This document shows, piece after piece, positions 1 to 11,296 of a stretch of 64,000 nt of DNA; the first letter of the stretch is position 1, and each line of letters starts with the position of its first letter. Position numbers and translations under genes: made by a program. The DNA comes from Haematobia irritans (Eukaryota; Arthropoda; Insecta; Diptera; Muscidae), in assembly GCF_050003625.1 (NCBI RefSeq), contig NC_134397.1, forward strand, positions 192,903,063-192,967,062, read 5' to 3'. The notes under the pieces were generated by a model. The model saw only the letters and a list, made by a program, of their open reading frames with translations, was not told the DNA's origin and searched no databases.

Positions 1-1291
1 ATTTCAGGAGGGCTTGAGGACTTGAGGACACTTCCCGAAGATAAATTTAAAGATTTCACCTATGGGGACTATATCAGATTCTGGATTTGTAAGAACCATT
101 TTTGTTTGAGTTTTAGCGGAATCATTAACATCTCTTGTAATTGTGCAAGAAAATTATAAAATAACGTCTTGATTTGAAATCTTAAATCTGCAACTTTCAT
201 GATCAGTGCGCCTTCTACACCCTCAAGAAGTGAATTCGGTCTATATAAAGGCATTACCAAATGGACCGATAATAACTTATCCGATACACGTTTTTGTGAG
301 CCTAAAATACCAGAATATTTACAATTTCAGGCAAATCAGATAAAAACTACGGTTTCTAGAAACCCAAGGAGTTAAATCGGGAGATCGTTCTTATGGGGGC
401 TATACTAAAATAAGGACTGATACTCACCGTTTTCGGCACACCTCTTTATGACTCGAAAATACCTCTAGATTTCCAATTTCAGGCAAATAGTATAAAAACT
501 TCGGATTCTAGAAGCCCAAGAAGTAAAATTGGGAAATCGGTCTATATGGGGGCTATACCAAAATATGGACCGATACTCACCATTTTCGGCACACCTCTTT
601 ATAGTCCTAAAATACCTCTAGATTTCCAATTTCAGACAAATTGGATAAAAACTACGGTTTCTATAAGCCCAAGACCCCAAATCGGGAGGTCGTTTTATAT
701 GGAGACCATACCAAAACATGGACCGATACTCACAATTTTTGGCACACATATTTGTGGTCCTAAAATACCTCTAGATTTCCAATTTCAGGTAAATTGAATA
801 AAAACTGCGGTTTCTATAAGCCCAAGAAGTAAAATCGGGAGATCGGTCTATATGGGGGCTATACCAAAACATGGACCGATACTCACCATTTTTGGCACAC
901 CTCTTTATGGTCATAAAATACCTCTAGATTTCAATTTTCAGGCAAATTGGATAAAAACTACGATTTCTATAAGCCCAAGACCCCAAATCGGGAGGTCGGT
1001 TTATATGGGGACTATATCAAAACCGATAAGCCCATCTTCGAACTTGACCTGCCTGCAGACAAAAGACGAGTTTGTGCAAAATTTCAGCACGATTGCTTCA
1101 TTATTGAAGACTGTAGCGTGATTACAACAGACAGACAGACGGACAGACGGACATCGTTATATCGTCTTAGAATTTCTCCCTGATCAAGAATATATATACT
1201 TTATATAGTCGGAAATCGATATTTCGATGTGTTACAAACGGAATGACAAACTTATTATACCCCCGCCACCATTCTATGGTGGTGGGTATAA
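1..1291 (+). mobile_element. Family B Helitron/DINE-like element, 5' end cut by window
   Basis: The stretch consists of diverged tandem units of about 153 bp, each carrying 'ATGGGGGCTATACCAAAA', 'CACCATTTTCGGCACACC' and 'CCTCTAGATTTCCAATTTC'. It ends in a distinctive 3' block: a GACA/GGAC microsatellite near 1128-1155, a TATATATACTTTATATAG motif, and a terminal hairpin formed by 'CCACCATTCTATGGTGGTGGG' arms at about 1265-1289. The block resembles the 3' part of dipteran mini-me/DINE-1 elements, which carry a GTCY proto-microsatellite and TA repeats beside a conserved core. The assignment to Helitron-like elements is inference; no transposase or Rep/Hel coding is present. Open frames here are repeat read-through, not genes. 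Confidence 0.7.
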
Positions 1292-3382
1292 AGATGTGAT
1301 TTTGATTAAATTGCTAAAAAAATACTTTGTCTATAAAAAATTTTATTTATAAATGCTTAATTTTGCCAAAATTGTTTATAAAGAGAATTTTTTTATAAAC
1401 ATTTAATTTTGACCAAAATTTAAAAAAAAATAAACAATACAAATTTGACCAAATTTGTTCATAGAAATAATATTTCCACGACATGTAAATATTTATAAAT
1501 ATTTATGTTTTTTATATTTTAAAGATACAATTTTAAACTTAAAGATGCGGTAAGAGTTTATTACATTAAAATTTTGAAGTTGATCTTGCAGCTCAAAAAC
1601 TTTTTGGGGAATTTTGTGCGGAGTTTTAATGTTAAATGATAATTTTTGTGGACGAAAGCGTCCTAATTTGGGAATAGGAGTCTGAAAAATATTGACAACA
1701 CTGAATAAGAGGATTCTGAGATTTAAGTTATCTCCACACATTTTTGTCGCTGAGCAAAAATATTTTTTTGTATAAATTGTATAATTTGAAGAAATTGAAT
1801 TGTGAAATTGAAGAAACTTGATTAGAAATAACGACACTTTTTCTGTTGTTTAAAAAAATGTCATACATTCAAGGAAAGAATTGGTATTAATAATTGTTAA
1901 AATTCTTTTAGTGCAATACTAATAATATTTAACTCATCTTATGAAATTATGAATATAATTTAAATAAAATTTACTAATTTTAGAAAATATGAGTTATTTA
2001 CTTCATGTCATAAAAGTAAAAAATAATCAAACTAAGGATAGTTAATTCTAAACATTTTTGTCATTTGAGCAAAAAAAAAATATTTTCTTACATTTGTATT
2101 GGTAATAATTTATATCAACTACCCATAAAATTAACTAAGATCGTGTTCGTTTCGTAAACAATATGTTGCCTTGGTATTACAACACTTTTTTCCTAATTTT
2201 ATTTTCGCCCAAATGATAGTATCATTCCAAAGTTAATGTTAATTCATACTATTGTGAGGGATACAGGATCCCAAATCTATAGCAGTGTCGTTTATATTTT
2301 GCAATAAATTTCGAAATCGCCAAAAATGTATATAATGTGATTTAATAAATTTAATTAACCTAATACTCTAGTGACAAATATTTTTATCTTCATCATTAAA
2401 CAAACTTCAACAACAAAATATCTCACACTTTTAGAAATAATAACCAATAAATTTGGTTTGGACAAATACTCTTTGTTATTATTTTATTTTAGTTATAAAT
2501 TAGGAAGTTATAATTTTTTTTACGTTAAAAGTAATATATCAAAATAATGACACAAAGACTGGTAACATTTCGAAAACACAATGTTTTATTATCATTTGGT
2601 CGTAAATGATAAATTTAATATCAAAAATAAAAGTTTTGTAGTGCCCTTGAATAATGATAACATTTGACTACTGACGCCTATCGAATGGGAAACAGGTGTA
2701 AAATCAAAACAAACTTTTTATGTATACAAAAGATTGTACTAAGTCCATCATAATGGGTTCGCTATTCTACAAAATTCATTATGAATTTCGAGTGGTGATA
2801 ACAATTATAGGAAATAAGTGGCATGAAGAAGAAACTGTATATGTTAAACAAAACCTGTCGAAAAAGTATTTTCGTATTTTGTTAATAGATGTCGATCGGC
2901 TCGCTCATCTTCAGTGGGGGATATTTCGAACTCTGATCAGAATAATAAATCAGGAAACGGATGCAGGATTTTGTAATGTTGCCCCCTCTTCTGCGTATGA
3001 TGAATATGTTTCATATGGACATGCTGACCGAAATTTCATTTTTATTTCTCGAGTCGATTTTCTTAGGATAAAAATTCGACTATTCTTTGTATCCATAATA
3101 AATACTGATTGGATGATAGTTTGATCGTCTTGATTTTGTGTTATGAAATCTTGATTTTGTAACTCTCAAATTGTCATAACAATTATTATAATTATTACGG
3201 ATTTCTTAAAGCAGACGCCTATTTCATTACTTTTTGTTCATAAAATCTTGTATTGGGGATGTATTGGGGATTTTTGTGAGGACTTTTAACTTAAATTTGG
3301 GATTTTAGAGAAATACGATTTGGGGACGCAACACTGGGCGGAAAACCTCAGATTCTAGCCGTGATAAGCAAAGTGGAATAGA
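1292..3382. other. AT-rich stretch, no gene recognised
   Basis: This is AT-rich sequence. One open frame at 2720-3124 (134 codons, plus) has no recognisable domain, no clear splice or promoter context and no family match known to me, so it is not called as a gene. The phrase GGGGATT recurs near 3254-3325 and the segment ends GGGGACGCAACACTG, which looks like the outer end of a hAT-type element, but no partner end was found. Confidence 0.5.
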
Positions 3383-3588
3383 AACAAGTATATACGGCCG
3401 TAAGTTCGGCCAGTCCGAATCTTATGTATCCTCCACTATGGATTGCGTGGAAACTTCTACTAAAGACTGTCATCCACAATTGAATTACTTGTATTGTGGT
3501 AACACTTGCCGATGACAAGGTATCTTAAAACTTCTTAACATCGTCTTCTAAATTGTAAGTTAGTCCATGCGGTGTATATGTTAAACAA
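3383..3588 (+). mobile_element. Family A DINE-like element, 5' segment (interrupted)
   Basis: The 5' end of family A begins with 'AAGTATATACGGCCGTAAG' followed by a palindromic 'TTCGGCCAGTCCGAA' and 'CCTCCACTATGGATTGCGTGG'. The sequence tracks the family A copy at 28600 up to the stretch TTAAACAAAAG and then stops at the start of a family B element. Homologous family A sequence resumes at about 5550, so this is the left part of one element split by an insertion. Confidence 0.75.
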
Positions 3589-5549
3589 AAGAAGTATATA
3601 CGGTAAGTTCGGCCGGGCCGAATCTTAAATACCCACCACCATGAATCAAATATAATAGTTTCCTTTGACAATTTCAGGGGGGTTTGATGGCAGATAGTTT
3701 CCCAAGCAGATCTGTTCAACCAGTACGCTTCCCACAGATATGTTAAATGTAAAGATTTTACCTATGAAGACTAGATCAGATTCTGAATTTATAAGAACCA
3801 TTTTTTGTTTGAGTTGTAGAGGAATCATAAACATCTCTTGTAAATGCAAGAAAATGATGAAATAACGCCTTGATTTGAAATCTAAAATCTGTGAATTTTC
3901 ATCCCAATTATTTAAATGACTACGAGAAATAAAATCTGGTAATTTTGCATTCAGTTTCAAGCAATTTTCATGATCAGTGCGCCTTCTATACCCTCAATAA
4001 GTGAAATCGGTCTATATGGAGGCCTTACCAAATGGACCGATAAAACTAAATCAGATACACTTTGTTATGGGTCTAAAATGCCAGTATATTTTCAATTTGT
4101 GGCAAATCGGATAAAAACTACAATTTCTAGAAACATGGAAGGATACACACAGTATTCAGCACATATAATTGTAGTTCTAGAATCTAGACCCCAAATCGGA
4201 GGGCCGGTTTATAAGGGGGCTATATCAAAAACTGTACCGATACTCAATATATTCGGCACACCTCTTTGTGGTCCTAGAATACCTGTAGGTTTCCAATTTC
4301 AGGCAAATTGGGTAAAAACTACGGATTCTAGAAGCCCAAAAAGTAAAATCGGGAGATCGGTCTATGTGGGGGCTATATCAAAACATGGTCCGATAATCAC
4401 CATTTTCGGCACATCTCTTTATTTTCCTAGAATACCTCTAGATTTGCAATTTCAGGCAAATTGGGTAAAAACTACGGATTCTAGAAGCCCAAGAAGTAAA
4501 ATCGGGAGATCGGTCTCTATGGGGGCTATATCAAAACATGGACCGGTACTCACCATTTTCGACACACGTCTTTTTGGTCCTAGAATACCACTAGATTTCA
4601 AATTTCAGGCAAATTGGATAAAAACTACGGATTATAGAAGCCCAAGAGGTAAAATCGGGAGATCGGTCTATATGGGGGCTATATCAAAACATGGACCGAT
4701 ACACCCCATTTTCGGCACAACTCTTTATGGTCCTAGAATACCTCTTGATTTCCAATTTCAGGCAAATCGGATAGAAAATACACTTTCTAGACGCCCAAGA
4801 AGCAAAATCGGGAAATCGGTCTATGTGGGGGCTATATCAAAACATGGACCGATAATCACCATTTTCGGCACATCTCTTTATTTTCCTAGAATACCTTTAT
4901 ATTTCCAATTTCAGGCAAATTGGGTAAAAACTACGGATTCTAAAAGCCCAAGAAGTAAAATCGGGAGATCGGTCTATATGGGCGCTATACCAAAACATGG
5001 ACTGATAGGCACCATTTTCGGCACAATTCTTTATTTTCTTAGAATATCTCTAGATTAATAATTTCAGGCAAATCCGATAGAAAATACACTTTCTAGACGC
5101 CCAAGAAGCAAAATTGGGAATCGGTCCATATGGGGGCTATACCAAAACATGGTACCATTTTCGGTACACGTTTTGATGGCCCTAAAATATCTCTAGATTT
5201 CCAATTTTAGGCAAATTGGATAAAAACTACAGTTTTTATAAGCCCAAGAGCCCAAATCGGACGGTCGGTTTATATCAAAACGTGGAGCGATATAGCCCAT
5301 CTTCGAACTTGACCTGCCTGCAAACAAAAGACGAATCTGTGCCAAATTTCAGGACGATAGCGCCATTATTGAAGGCTTTAGCGTGATTACAACAGACAGA
5401 TAGACGGACATGCTTATATCGTCTTAGAATTTCTCCCTGATCAAGAATATATATACTTTATATAGTCGGAAATCGATATTTCGATGTGTTACAAACGGAA
5501 TGACAAACTTATTATACCCCCGTCACCATTCTATGATGGTGGGTACAAA
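3589..5549 (+). mobile_element. Family B DINE-like element, complete, nested in family A
   Basis: It starts with AAGTATATACGGTAAGTTCG and a subterminal TACCCACCACCATGAA block, and ends with the complementary ATTCTATGATGGTGGGTA. Between them lie about seven to eight 153-bp central repeats (compare ATGGGGGCT at 4519 and 4672), then the GACAGATAGACGGACATG segment and TATATATACTTTATATAG block. Because 153 is divisible by three, one 362-codon open frame (3970-5058) runs through the repeats; its product is a degenerate 51-residue repeat and is not considered a real protein. Both ends are visible and the host element resumes directly after it, so the copy appears complete. Confidence 0.75.
4270..5110 (+). 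repeat. 153-bp central tandem repeats of family B
   Basis: Each unit carries 'AAAATCGGGAGATCGGTCTA', 'ATGGGGGCTATATCAAAACA', CACCATTTTCGGCACA and 'TTTCAGGCAAATTGG'. Unit starts at 4519 and 4672 are 153 bp apart. Neighbouring units differ by point changes, as expected of an old array. Confidence 0.8.
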
Positions 5550-6832
5550 AAGTCCGATTAAATACGAATATAATTCAGTTTGAAAAAATTTTGTATAGAA
5601 ATAAAATTTTGGTGGTTTAATTTTTTCGATTTGGACAAATTTTTGTGTGATTGGCCATCGGCTATATATAACTATAGACCGATATGGACGAATTTTTGCA
5701 TGGCTGTCAGCGGCCCTATACTAGCACAATGTACCAAACTTCAACCGAATCGGATGAATTTTGCTCCTCCAAGAGGTTCCGGAGGTCAAATCTGGGTATC
5801 GATTTATATGGGAGCTATATATAATTAAGGACCGATATGGACCAATTTTTGCATGGTTGTTAGAGATCATATACGAAACAATGGCTCTTTTGCGCAACAA
5901 ATTCAATGGCCGTGTTATCTCACATAATGGCGATGTCAATTGGCCGCCAAGATCATGTGATTTGGCACCGTTGGACTTTTTTCTTTGGGGTTATTTGAAA
6001 GAAAAGGTGTACGTCGATAAGCCAGCAACAATTCAAGAGCTAAAGATGAGATAATTCGGCACATTAACGGCATAGAACCTCCTTATGCCTCAGCGTCATC
6101 GAAAATTTGGACCATCGGATGGAGGTGTCCCACCGAGGTCGCGGCGCCCATTTGGCCGATATTTTGTTCCATACATAATTGAGTAATACCAATATATCAT
6201 AATAAAATAAAATTACAATAATTTCCTAAATAGTTTGTGTTTTATTCAAAATCAACATCGACCCTTCAAATTTTAACCACCCTTTATAATTATGGACCGA
6301 TATGGACCAATTTTTGCATGGTTGTTAGATACCATATACTAACACCACGTACCAAATTTCAACCGGATCGAATGAATTTCGCTCCTTCAAGAGGCTCCGG
6401 AGGTCAAATCTGGGGATCGATTTATATGGGGGCTATATATAATTATGGACCGATAATGACCAATTTTTGCATTGTTGTTAGAGACCATATACTAATACCA
6501 CGTACCAAATTTCAACCGGATCGGAAGAATTTTGCTCCTCCAAGAGGCTTCGCAAGCCAAATCTGGGATCGGTTTATATGGGGGCTATACGTAAAAATGG
6601 TCCGATATGACCCATTTGCAATACCATCCGACCTACATCAATAACAACTACTTATGCCAAGTTTCAAGTCGATAGCTTGATTCGTTTGGAAGTTAGCGTG
6701 ATTTCAACAGACGGACATGCTTAGATCGACTCAGAATTTCACTACGACCCAGAATATATATACTTTATGGGGTCTAGGAGCAATATTTCGATGTGTTAAT
6801 ATACCCCCATCCTATGGTGGAGGGTATTAAAA
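5550..6832 (+). mobile_element. Family A DINE-like element, 3' segment
   Basis: The sequence resumes with TCCGATTAAATACG, which follows directly on the 3588 break in the intact copy at 28810. It contains short ~29-bp repeat remnants, 153-bp units with 'TTTATATGGGGGCTATATAT' and 'GGACCGATATGGACCAATT', then the 3' block with GATTTCAACAGACGGACATG, 'AGAATATATATACTTTATGG', and the terminal ATCCTATGGTGGAGGGTATT. A DD41D transposon fragment interrupts it at 5874-6284. Confidence 0.75.
5874..6284 (+). pseudogene. DD41D (rosa-like) Tc1/mariner transposase, 3' fragment
   Basis: From ACGAAACAATGGCTC onward the frame encodes the C-terminal third of the transposase also present at 36025-36896, including the third catalytic Asp in PRSCDLAPLDFFLWGYL. 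The 3' inverted repeat (ending CCACCCTT) is present and is followed by TA and the continuation of the family A array. The 5' half and left inverted repeat are missing, so the fragment cannot move itself. A frameshift after KPATIQELK truncates the frame at 6054. The region corresponding to GIEP.. holds about 48 bp that are deleted in the 36-kb copy, so neither copy derives from the other. Confidence 0.85.
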
Positions 6833-8614
6833 TTGCGCTATAAATATGGGTGTAATGAAAACTAGCCCTAAAATCCTAATCAAGTAGCACTCAAAAAATT
6901 ATATGGAAAACAACAACGCCATTTTTTTTGTGTAACTCCATTTTATTTCAAAACACCAATTTCCTTGGGATCTATTTTGACATTCTGGGATTTGGCCACC
7001 AGACACATTTTTATTGTTCATAGTAGCATTGTTTCGCATCCGATTTGGTTTTTGCGTGACCGGCCAGAGTTTAGACTTTCTCGCGATTCCCAAGAGCAAG
7101 AGTGTACTGAGTACTGAGCAAGAGTGGCTCCCTTCTGTCATAGGAAATTACAATAATTTCAAAACGAATAAGATACTGAATTCATATTTTGCTAGTTAAG
7201 TAAGTAGGTCGGCGAGTTTTCAAAATTGATCATATTCTCCAATACAAGCCACCTTCAAGGTAGAACATCTTGACCGCCACAAAGATGTATTTAATGATAA
7301 GGTTATTATTATACGTAGTCCCATATAGAAAGATTTTTCGATTTGACATCTTATTGACTGATTTCATGCACTAATATTTCAACTTACAAATAATATTCTC
7401 ATAAACATTTTGCTTATACAACAATACAATTAACATGCAACAGACATTCAATTATCTCCAATCGCATCTATATGACATGTGTTTGCATACTTTTGCAATG
7501 ACATGGGAAAATTGAGAAAAGTTTGCGTTTGGTTTGGATTTTTTGTTTATCAATTTTCAAACAATTTCCTCTCATAAAGTAAATGTGTGTTGAAAACAAT
7601 TTATGAGCATTATAAAAATGCGACCAATAACCCTGACACTTTGGCCAGTTTTTTTGCGAATAGTGATAGTAAACTGAAACAATTTCGTATACCAACGCTT
7701 AGAGAACAATAAGGCGTGAAATTCATTTAATGCTAATTTTTCCCACCAATTATCTAAATGTTTTTCCTCATATGTGTTTACACCTTTGTTTGCAGGTAAT
7801 AAAGATGTCTAAATATATACAGCGTGTAAAAATCCAATAGGGAAATACAAAAATCCCTTAATCCCAATTTGTTTACTTATATAGATGGGGAAATGTGTGA
7901 ATAAAAGGCAGGAAATTTGCACATTCATTTATTTGTTTGTATACCTGCTTCTGGATAATGTTTGTATTAAAGACAAACCAATTGGACATTTGAAAAATTC
8001 GTTTTCAAACAAATTTTTTTCGGAAAATTCTGAATTTAAAAGGGGTTTAAAGAAGCAACTTAACTTTAAATTATATTAAATATAATTCCGAAACAGCTGT
8101 ACATCCAACCATCTTGCAGTCTATAGGGCTTTGCCCAAATACATTTGACAAGCATACTTTTCCTCTATTGGTTAAGCTACACTTGTAGTTTAATCAATGC
8201 ATGGTTTTAAGCTGAAATCAAAAACAACAATAATGATTGAAGAGAAACCAACAATAACAAACAAAACGAATTTAATATAAACATATATTTGCCACCAACA
8301 TTAATAAGATTGCAGTCCTTTCTAATTTTTTTTTCATAGATGACGCCTGTTTCTAAGTTTTTCCATTGGTATAGTCAACGACGTCCAATTTCATAACGAT
8401 AATAAAATTTATTGCAAAATAAAATAATAAAATAATAAATAAATAATAAAAATAATAAATAAATTTTATTTACGCAACATCTAAGTTGACTTAAATCATT
8501 ACAATTAAGAAAGAATTCATCTAAAAGATCATAGAATTACAGCAATTATGTTAGTTGGTAATTATTTTATTTTGGGATGATTTTATCACAATTACTATCA
8601 ATTCTCCCTTCGTA
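6833..8614. other. AT-rich non-repetitive stretch, no gene recognised
   Basis: No transposon family recognised elsewhere in the window occurs here. Short open frames (7014-7199, 7885-8079 and 7468-7695 on the minus strand) lack recognisable motifs. AAT/AATAA microsatellite-like sequence lies near 8400-8465. Confidence 0.45.
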
Positions 8615-8700
8615 ACAGGTTGGCTGATAAATTTCCGGTCTGACACATAGATGGCATCGCTAGTATTAAATGCATATATTTTTATATAGTATCAACCTTC
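8615..8700 (+). repeat. Himar1 left 5' terminal inverted repeat and flank
   Basis: It begins ACAGGTTGGCTGATAAATTT with CCGGTCTGACACATAG following. It pairs with 11297-11370 in inverse orientation. It carries AATTT where canonical Himar1 has AGTCC, so it is a diverged end. Confidence 0.9.
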
Positions 8701-8784
8701 AAATGGTTCGTGTCAAAATTTGACGTCTGTAAGTCAATTAGTTTGTGAGATAAAGCGTCTTTTGTGAAGCAACTTTTGTTATTG

Positions 8785-9826
8785 TGAAAAAAGGAATTTC
8801 GTGTTTTGATAAAATACTGTTTTCTGAAGGGAAAAACTACGGTGGAAGCAAAAACTTGGCTTGATAATGAGTTTCCGGACTCTGCCCCAGGGAAATCAAC
8901 AATAATTGATTGGTATGCAAAATTCAAGCCTGATGAAATGAGCACGGAGGACGGTGAACGCAGTGGACGCCCGAAAGAGGTGGTTACCGACGAAAACATT
9001 AAAAAAATACACAAAATGATTTTGAATTAACGTAAAATGAAGTTGATCGAGATAGCAGAGGCCTTAAAGATATCAAAGGAACGTGTTGGTCATATCATTC
9101 ATCAATATTTGGATATGCGGAAGCTCTGTGCAAAATGGGTGCCGCGCGAGCTCACATTTGACCAAAAACAACAACGTGTTGATGATTCTGAGCGGTGTTT
9201 GCAGCTGCTAACTCGTAATACACCTGAGTTTTTCCGTCGATATGTGACAATGGGTGAAACATGGCTCCATCACTACACTCCTGAGTCCAATCGACAGTCG
9301 GCTGAGTGGACAGCGACCGGTGAACCGTCTCCGAAGCGTGGAAAGACTCAAAAATCCGCTGGCAAAGTAATGGCCTCTGTTTTTTGGGATGAGCATGGAA
9401 TAATTTTTATCGATTATCTTGAGAAGGGAAAAACCATCAACAGTGACTATTATATGGCGTTATTGGAGCTTTTTAAGGTCGAAATCGCGGCAAAACGGCC
9501 CTATATGAAGAAGAAAAAAGTATTGTTCCACGAAGACGACGCACCGTACCACAAGTCATTGAGAACGATAACAAAAAATTACGAATTGGGCTTCGAATTG
9601 CTTCCCCACCCACCGTATTCTCCAGATCTGGCCCCCAGCGACTTATCTTGTTCTCAGACCTCAAAAGGATGCTCGCAGGGAAAAAAATTGGCTGCAATGA
9701 AGAGGTGATCGCCGAAACTGAGGCCTATTTTGAGGCAAAACCGAAGGAGTACTACCAAAATGGAATCAAAAAATTGGAAGGTCGTTATAGTCGTTGTATC
9801 GCTCTTGAAGGGAACTATGTTGAATA
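8785..9826 (+). pseudogene. Himar1 mariner transposase, inactive
   Basis: This is a near-full-length DD34D mariner transposase with long blocks identical to Himar1. Defects: the start region is deleted (GTGAAAAAAGGAATTTCG, no ATG), a TAA stop at 9028-9030 falls between the two N-terminal helix-turn-helix segments, a frameshift lies just after the third catalytic Asp near 9643, and the first catalytic Asp is replaced by Gly (TMGETW instead of TMDETW, codon 9253-9255). The second Asp (in FHEDDAP, codon 9535-9537) and third Asp (PYSPDLAPSD, 9640-9642) remain. The WVPREL linker and YSPDL motif are visible. The last residues (GNYVE) are followed by unrelated sequence from about 9827. It cannot make active enzyme. 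Confidence 0.95.
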
Positions 9827-9990
9827 CGAGCAACATATTAGATGCGGGAGCAACATATTAGATGTGAGCAACATATTAGATGTGAAGCGATGGTCAGAAT
9901 GTCTGTGCCACATGCAGAAGGTCATGAGTTTAATCCCGAACTCGGAAAAATTTGCAAAAAAAAAATATAGGCGGGAGCAACTGTGGTGCA
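9827..9990. repeat. Short tandem repeats at broken Himar1 3' end
   Basis: GAGCAACATATTAGATG occurs three times between about 9829 and 9883. The normal Himar1 3' untranslated region and 3' inverted repeat are absent from this point. The stretch ends with GGGAGCAACTGTGGTGCA, a partial match to the SINE head that follows immediately. Confidence 0.6.
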
Positions 9991-10335
9991 GGGAGCCACC
10001 GTGGTGCAATGGTTAGCATGCCCGCCTTGCATACACAATGTCGTGGGTTCGATTCCTGCTTCGACCGAACACCAAAAAGTTTTTCAGCGGTGGATTATCC
10101 CACCTCAGTAATGCTGGTGACATTTCTGAGGGTTTCAAAACTTCTCTAAGTGGTTTCATTGCAATGTGGAACGCCGTTCGGACTCGGCTATAAAAAGGAG
10201 GTCCCTTGTCATTGAGCTTAACATGGAATTGGGCAGCGCTCAGTGATAAGAGAGAAGTTCACCAATGTGGTATCACAATGGACTGAATAGTCTAAGTGAG
10301 CCTGATACATCGGGCTGCCACCTAACCTAACCTAT
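9991..10335 (+). mobile_element. tRNA-derived SINE (full length)
   Basis: The head has tRNA-like pol III boxes: an A-box-like 'TGGTGCAATGGTTAGCATG' at about 10002-10020 and a B box GGTTCGATTCC at about 10047-10057. The body includes TTCAGCGGTGGATTATCCC and CGCCGTTCGGACTCGGC, and the 3' end is CCACCTAACCTAACC. Three other copies or fragments lie at 26265, 51998/52480, 52660 and 55272. It sits inside the composite Himar1 element. Confidence 0.85.
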
Positions 10336-10597
10336 CTAAAATAGGCATGAAATTGGTATTTTCTATAGTTTTCTGGCTAAAAAGCCACGGTGACGTGCTT
10401 CACGGAAAATTTTTTATATAAACATACATTTTTGTTGGTTCAATTTTAATAAAACTTTCTGTGCGTGTAGGCATTGATGACATCTTCGGACTTTCAGATG
10501 ATTCCTATATTTAATTATGTTATTGTCTCCAAAATGATTCGAAGACTACTGTATCGGTAGTAGTGTGGTAGTCGGTTATGGTCGGTTTTAGTATTGG

Positions 10598-10853
10598 TGC
10601 ACACAAAAATATAATAATAATGAAATTAATTCATCCAATTAATTTTTAATTGAAATCAAGCACAGAAGTGATATCAATTAAAAAAATAATTAATAGTCAA
10701 TTACAAAATCAATTGATACTATTAATTTTTGTAATTGATTTTTGTTTCAATTAAAAAATTTGTTGAATCAATTAAATTGTTAATTGGATATTTTTTAAAA
10801 CTCAATTAAGACTTTAATAGGACAAAATTTTCGTGAAATGTTTTTTCTGTGTG
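10598..10853 (-). mobile_element. AATT-type MITE copy
   Basis: It belongs to a family of 255-290 bp elements whose ends are CACACAAAAA and TTTTTTCTGTGTG and whose interior is built from repeated 'CAATTAATTTTTTAATTG' blocks plus a fixed TGATACTATCATTTCTGTGATTG segment. This copy reads in the minus orientation relative to the one at 16065. Confidence 0.8.
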
Positions 10854-10879
10854 GGGACTATCATGAAATCTAGTGTAGA

Positions 10880-11292
10880 AATGCAGCTCCAAATAGGGAA
10901 ACGGTAGGCCCAAAAGTCTCAGTGAAAGATCTGCAAGTCCGGAGGTATCAATAGAACAACTGTATGCCTGAAGGTCTCAATAAGATATGTAGGTCTCAAT
11001 GTCTCATTGGTGGAACTGTAGGCCCGAAGGTCTCAGTGGGAAACTATAAACCCGATGTTGTCAGCGGTAGAATTGTAAGGACTCAATGAAATCTTAGAGG
11101 TCCGAAGGTTTCGTTAGTGGAACTGTAGACCAGAAGTTCTTACTGGCAAGTTCCCACTGGGAACCCGAAATTCCTAGTGGGAGACTGTAGGCTCGAATTT
11201 CTCTGTGGTTGATCTGTTGACTTGAAAATTTCAGTGGTGGACCTATAGGCCCAAATGTGGGAAACTGTAAGTCTGTAGGCCTCAGTGGAATA
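10880..11292 (+). repeat. Degenerate ~30-bp minisatellite
   Basis: A phrase of the form 'GAACTGTAGGCCCGAAGG' + TCTCAGTGG recurs about a dozen times with substitutions and small indels. It lies between the AATT MITE and the inverted Himar1 end. No similar array was seen elsewhere in the window. Confidence 0.7.
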
Positions 11293-11296
11293 ACAT

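Noticed and set aside
2720..3124. 134-codon frame as a gene
   Set aside because: No domain, no promoter or splice evidence, AT-rich codons; no basis to call it.
3970..5058. 362-codon open frame as a protein gene
   Set aside because: It runs through 153-bp DINE-like repeats; the product is a degenerate 51-residue repeat and no start, splice or conserved domain supports it.
10002..10060. Functional tRNA gene
   Set aside because: A and B boxes are present but the sequence is the head of a dispersed SINE with a long body and CCTAACC tail, and no cloverleaf with anticodon arm is evident.
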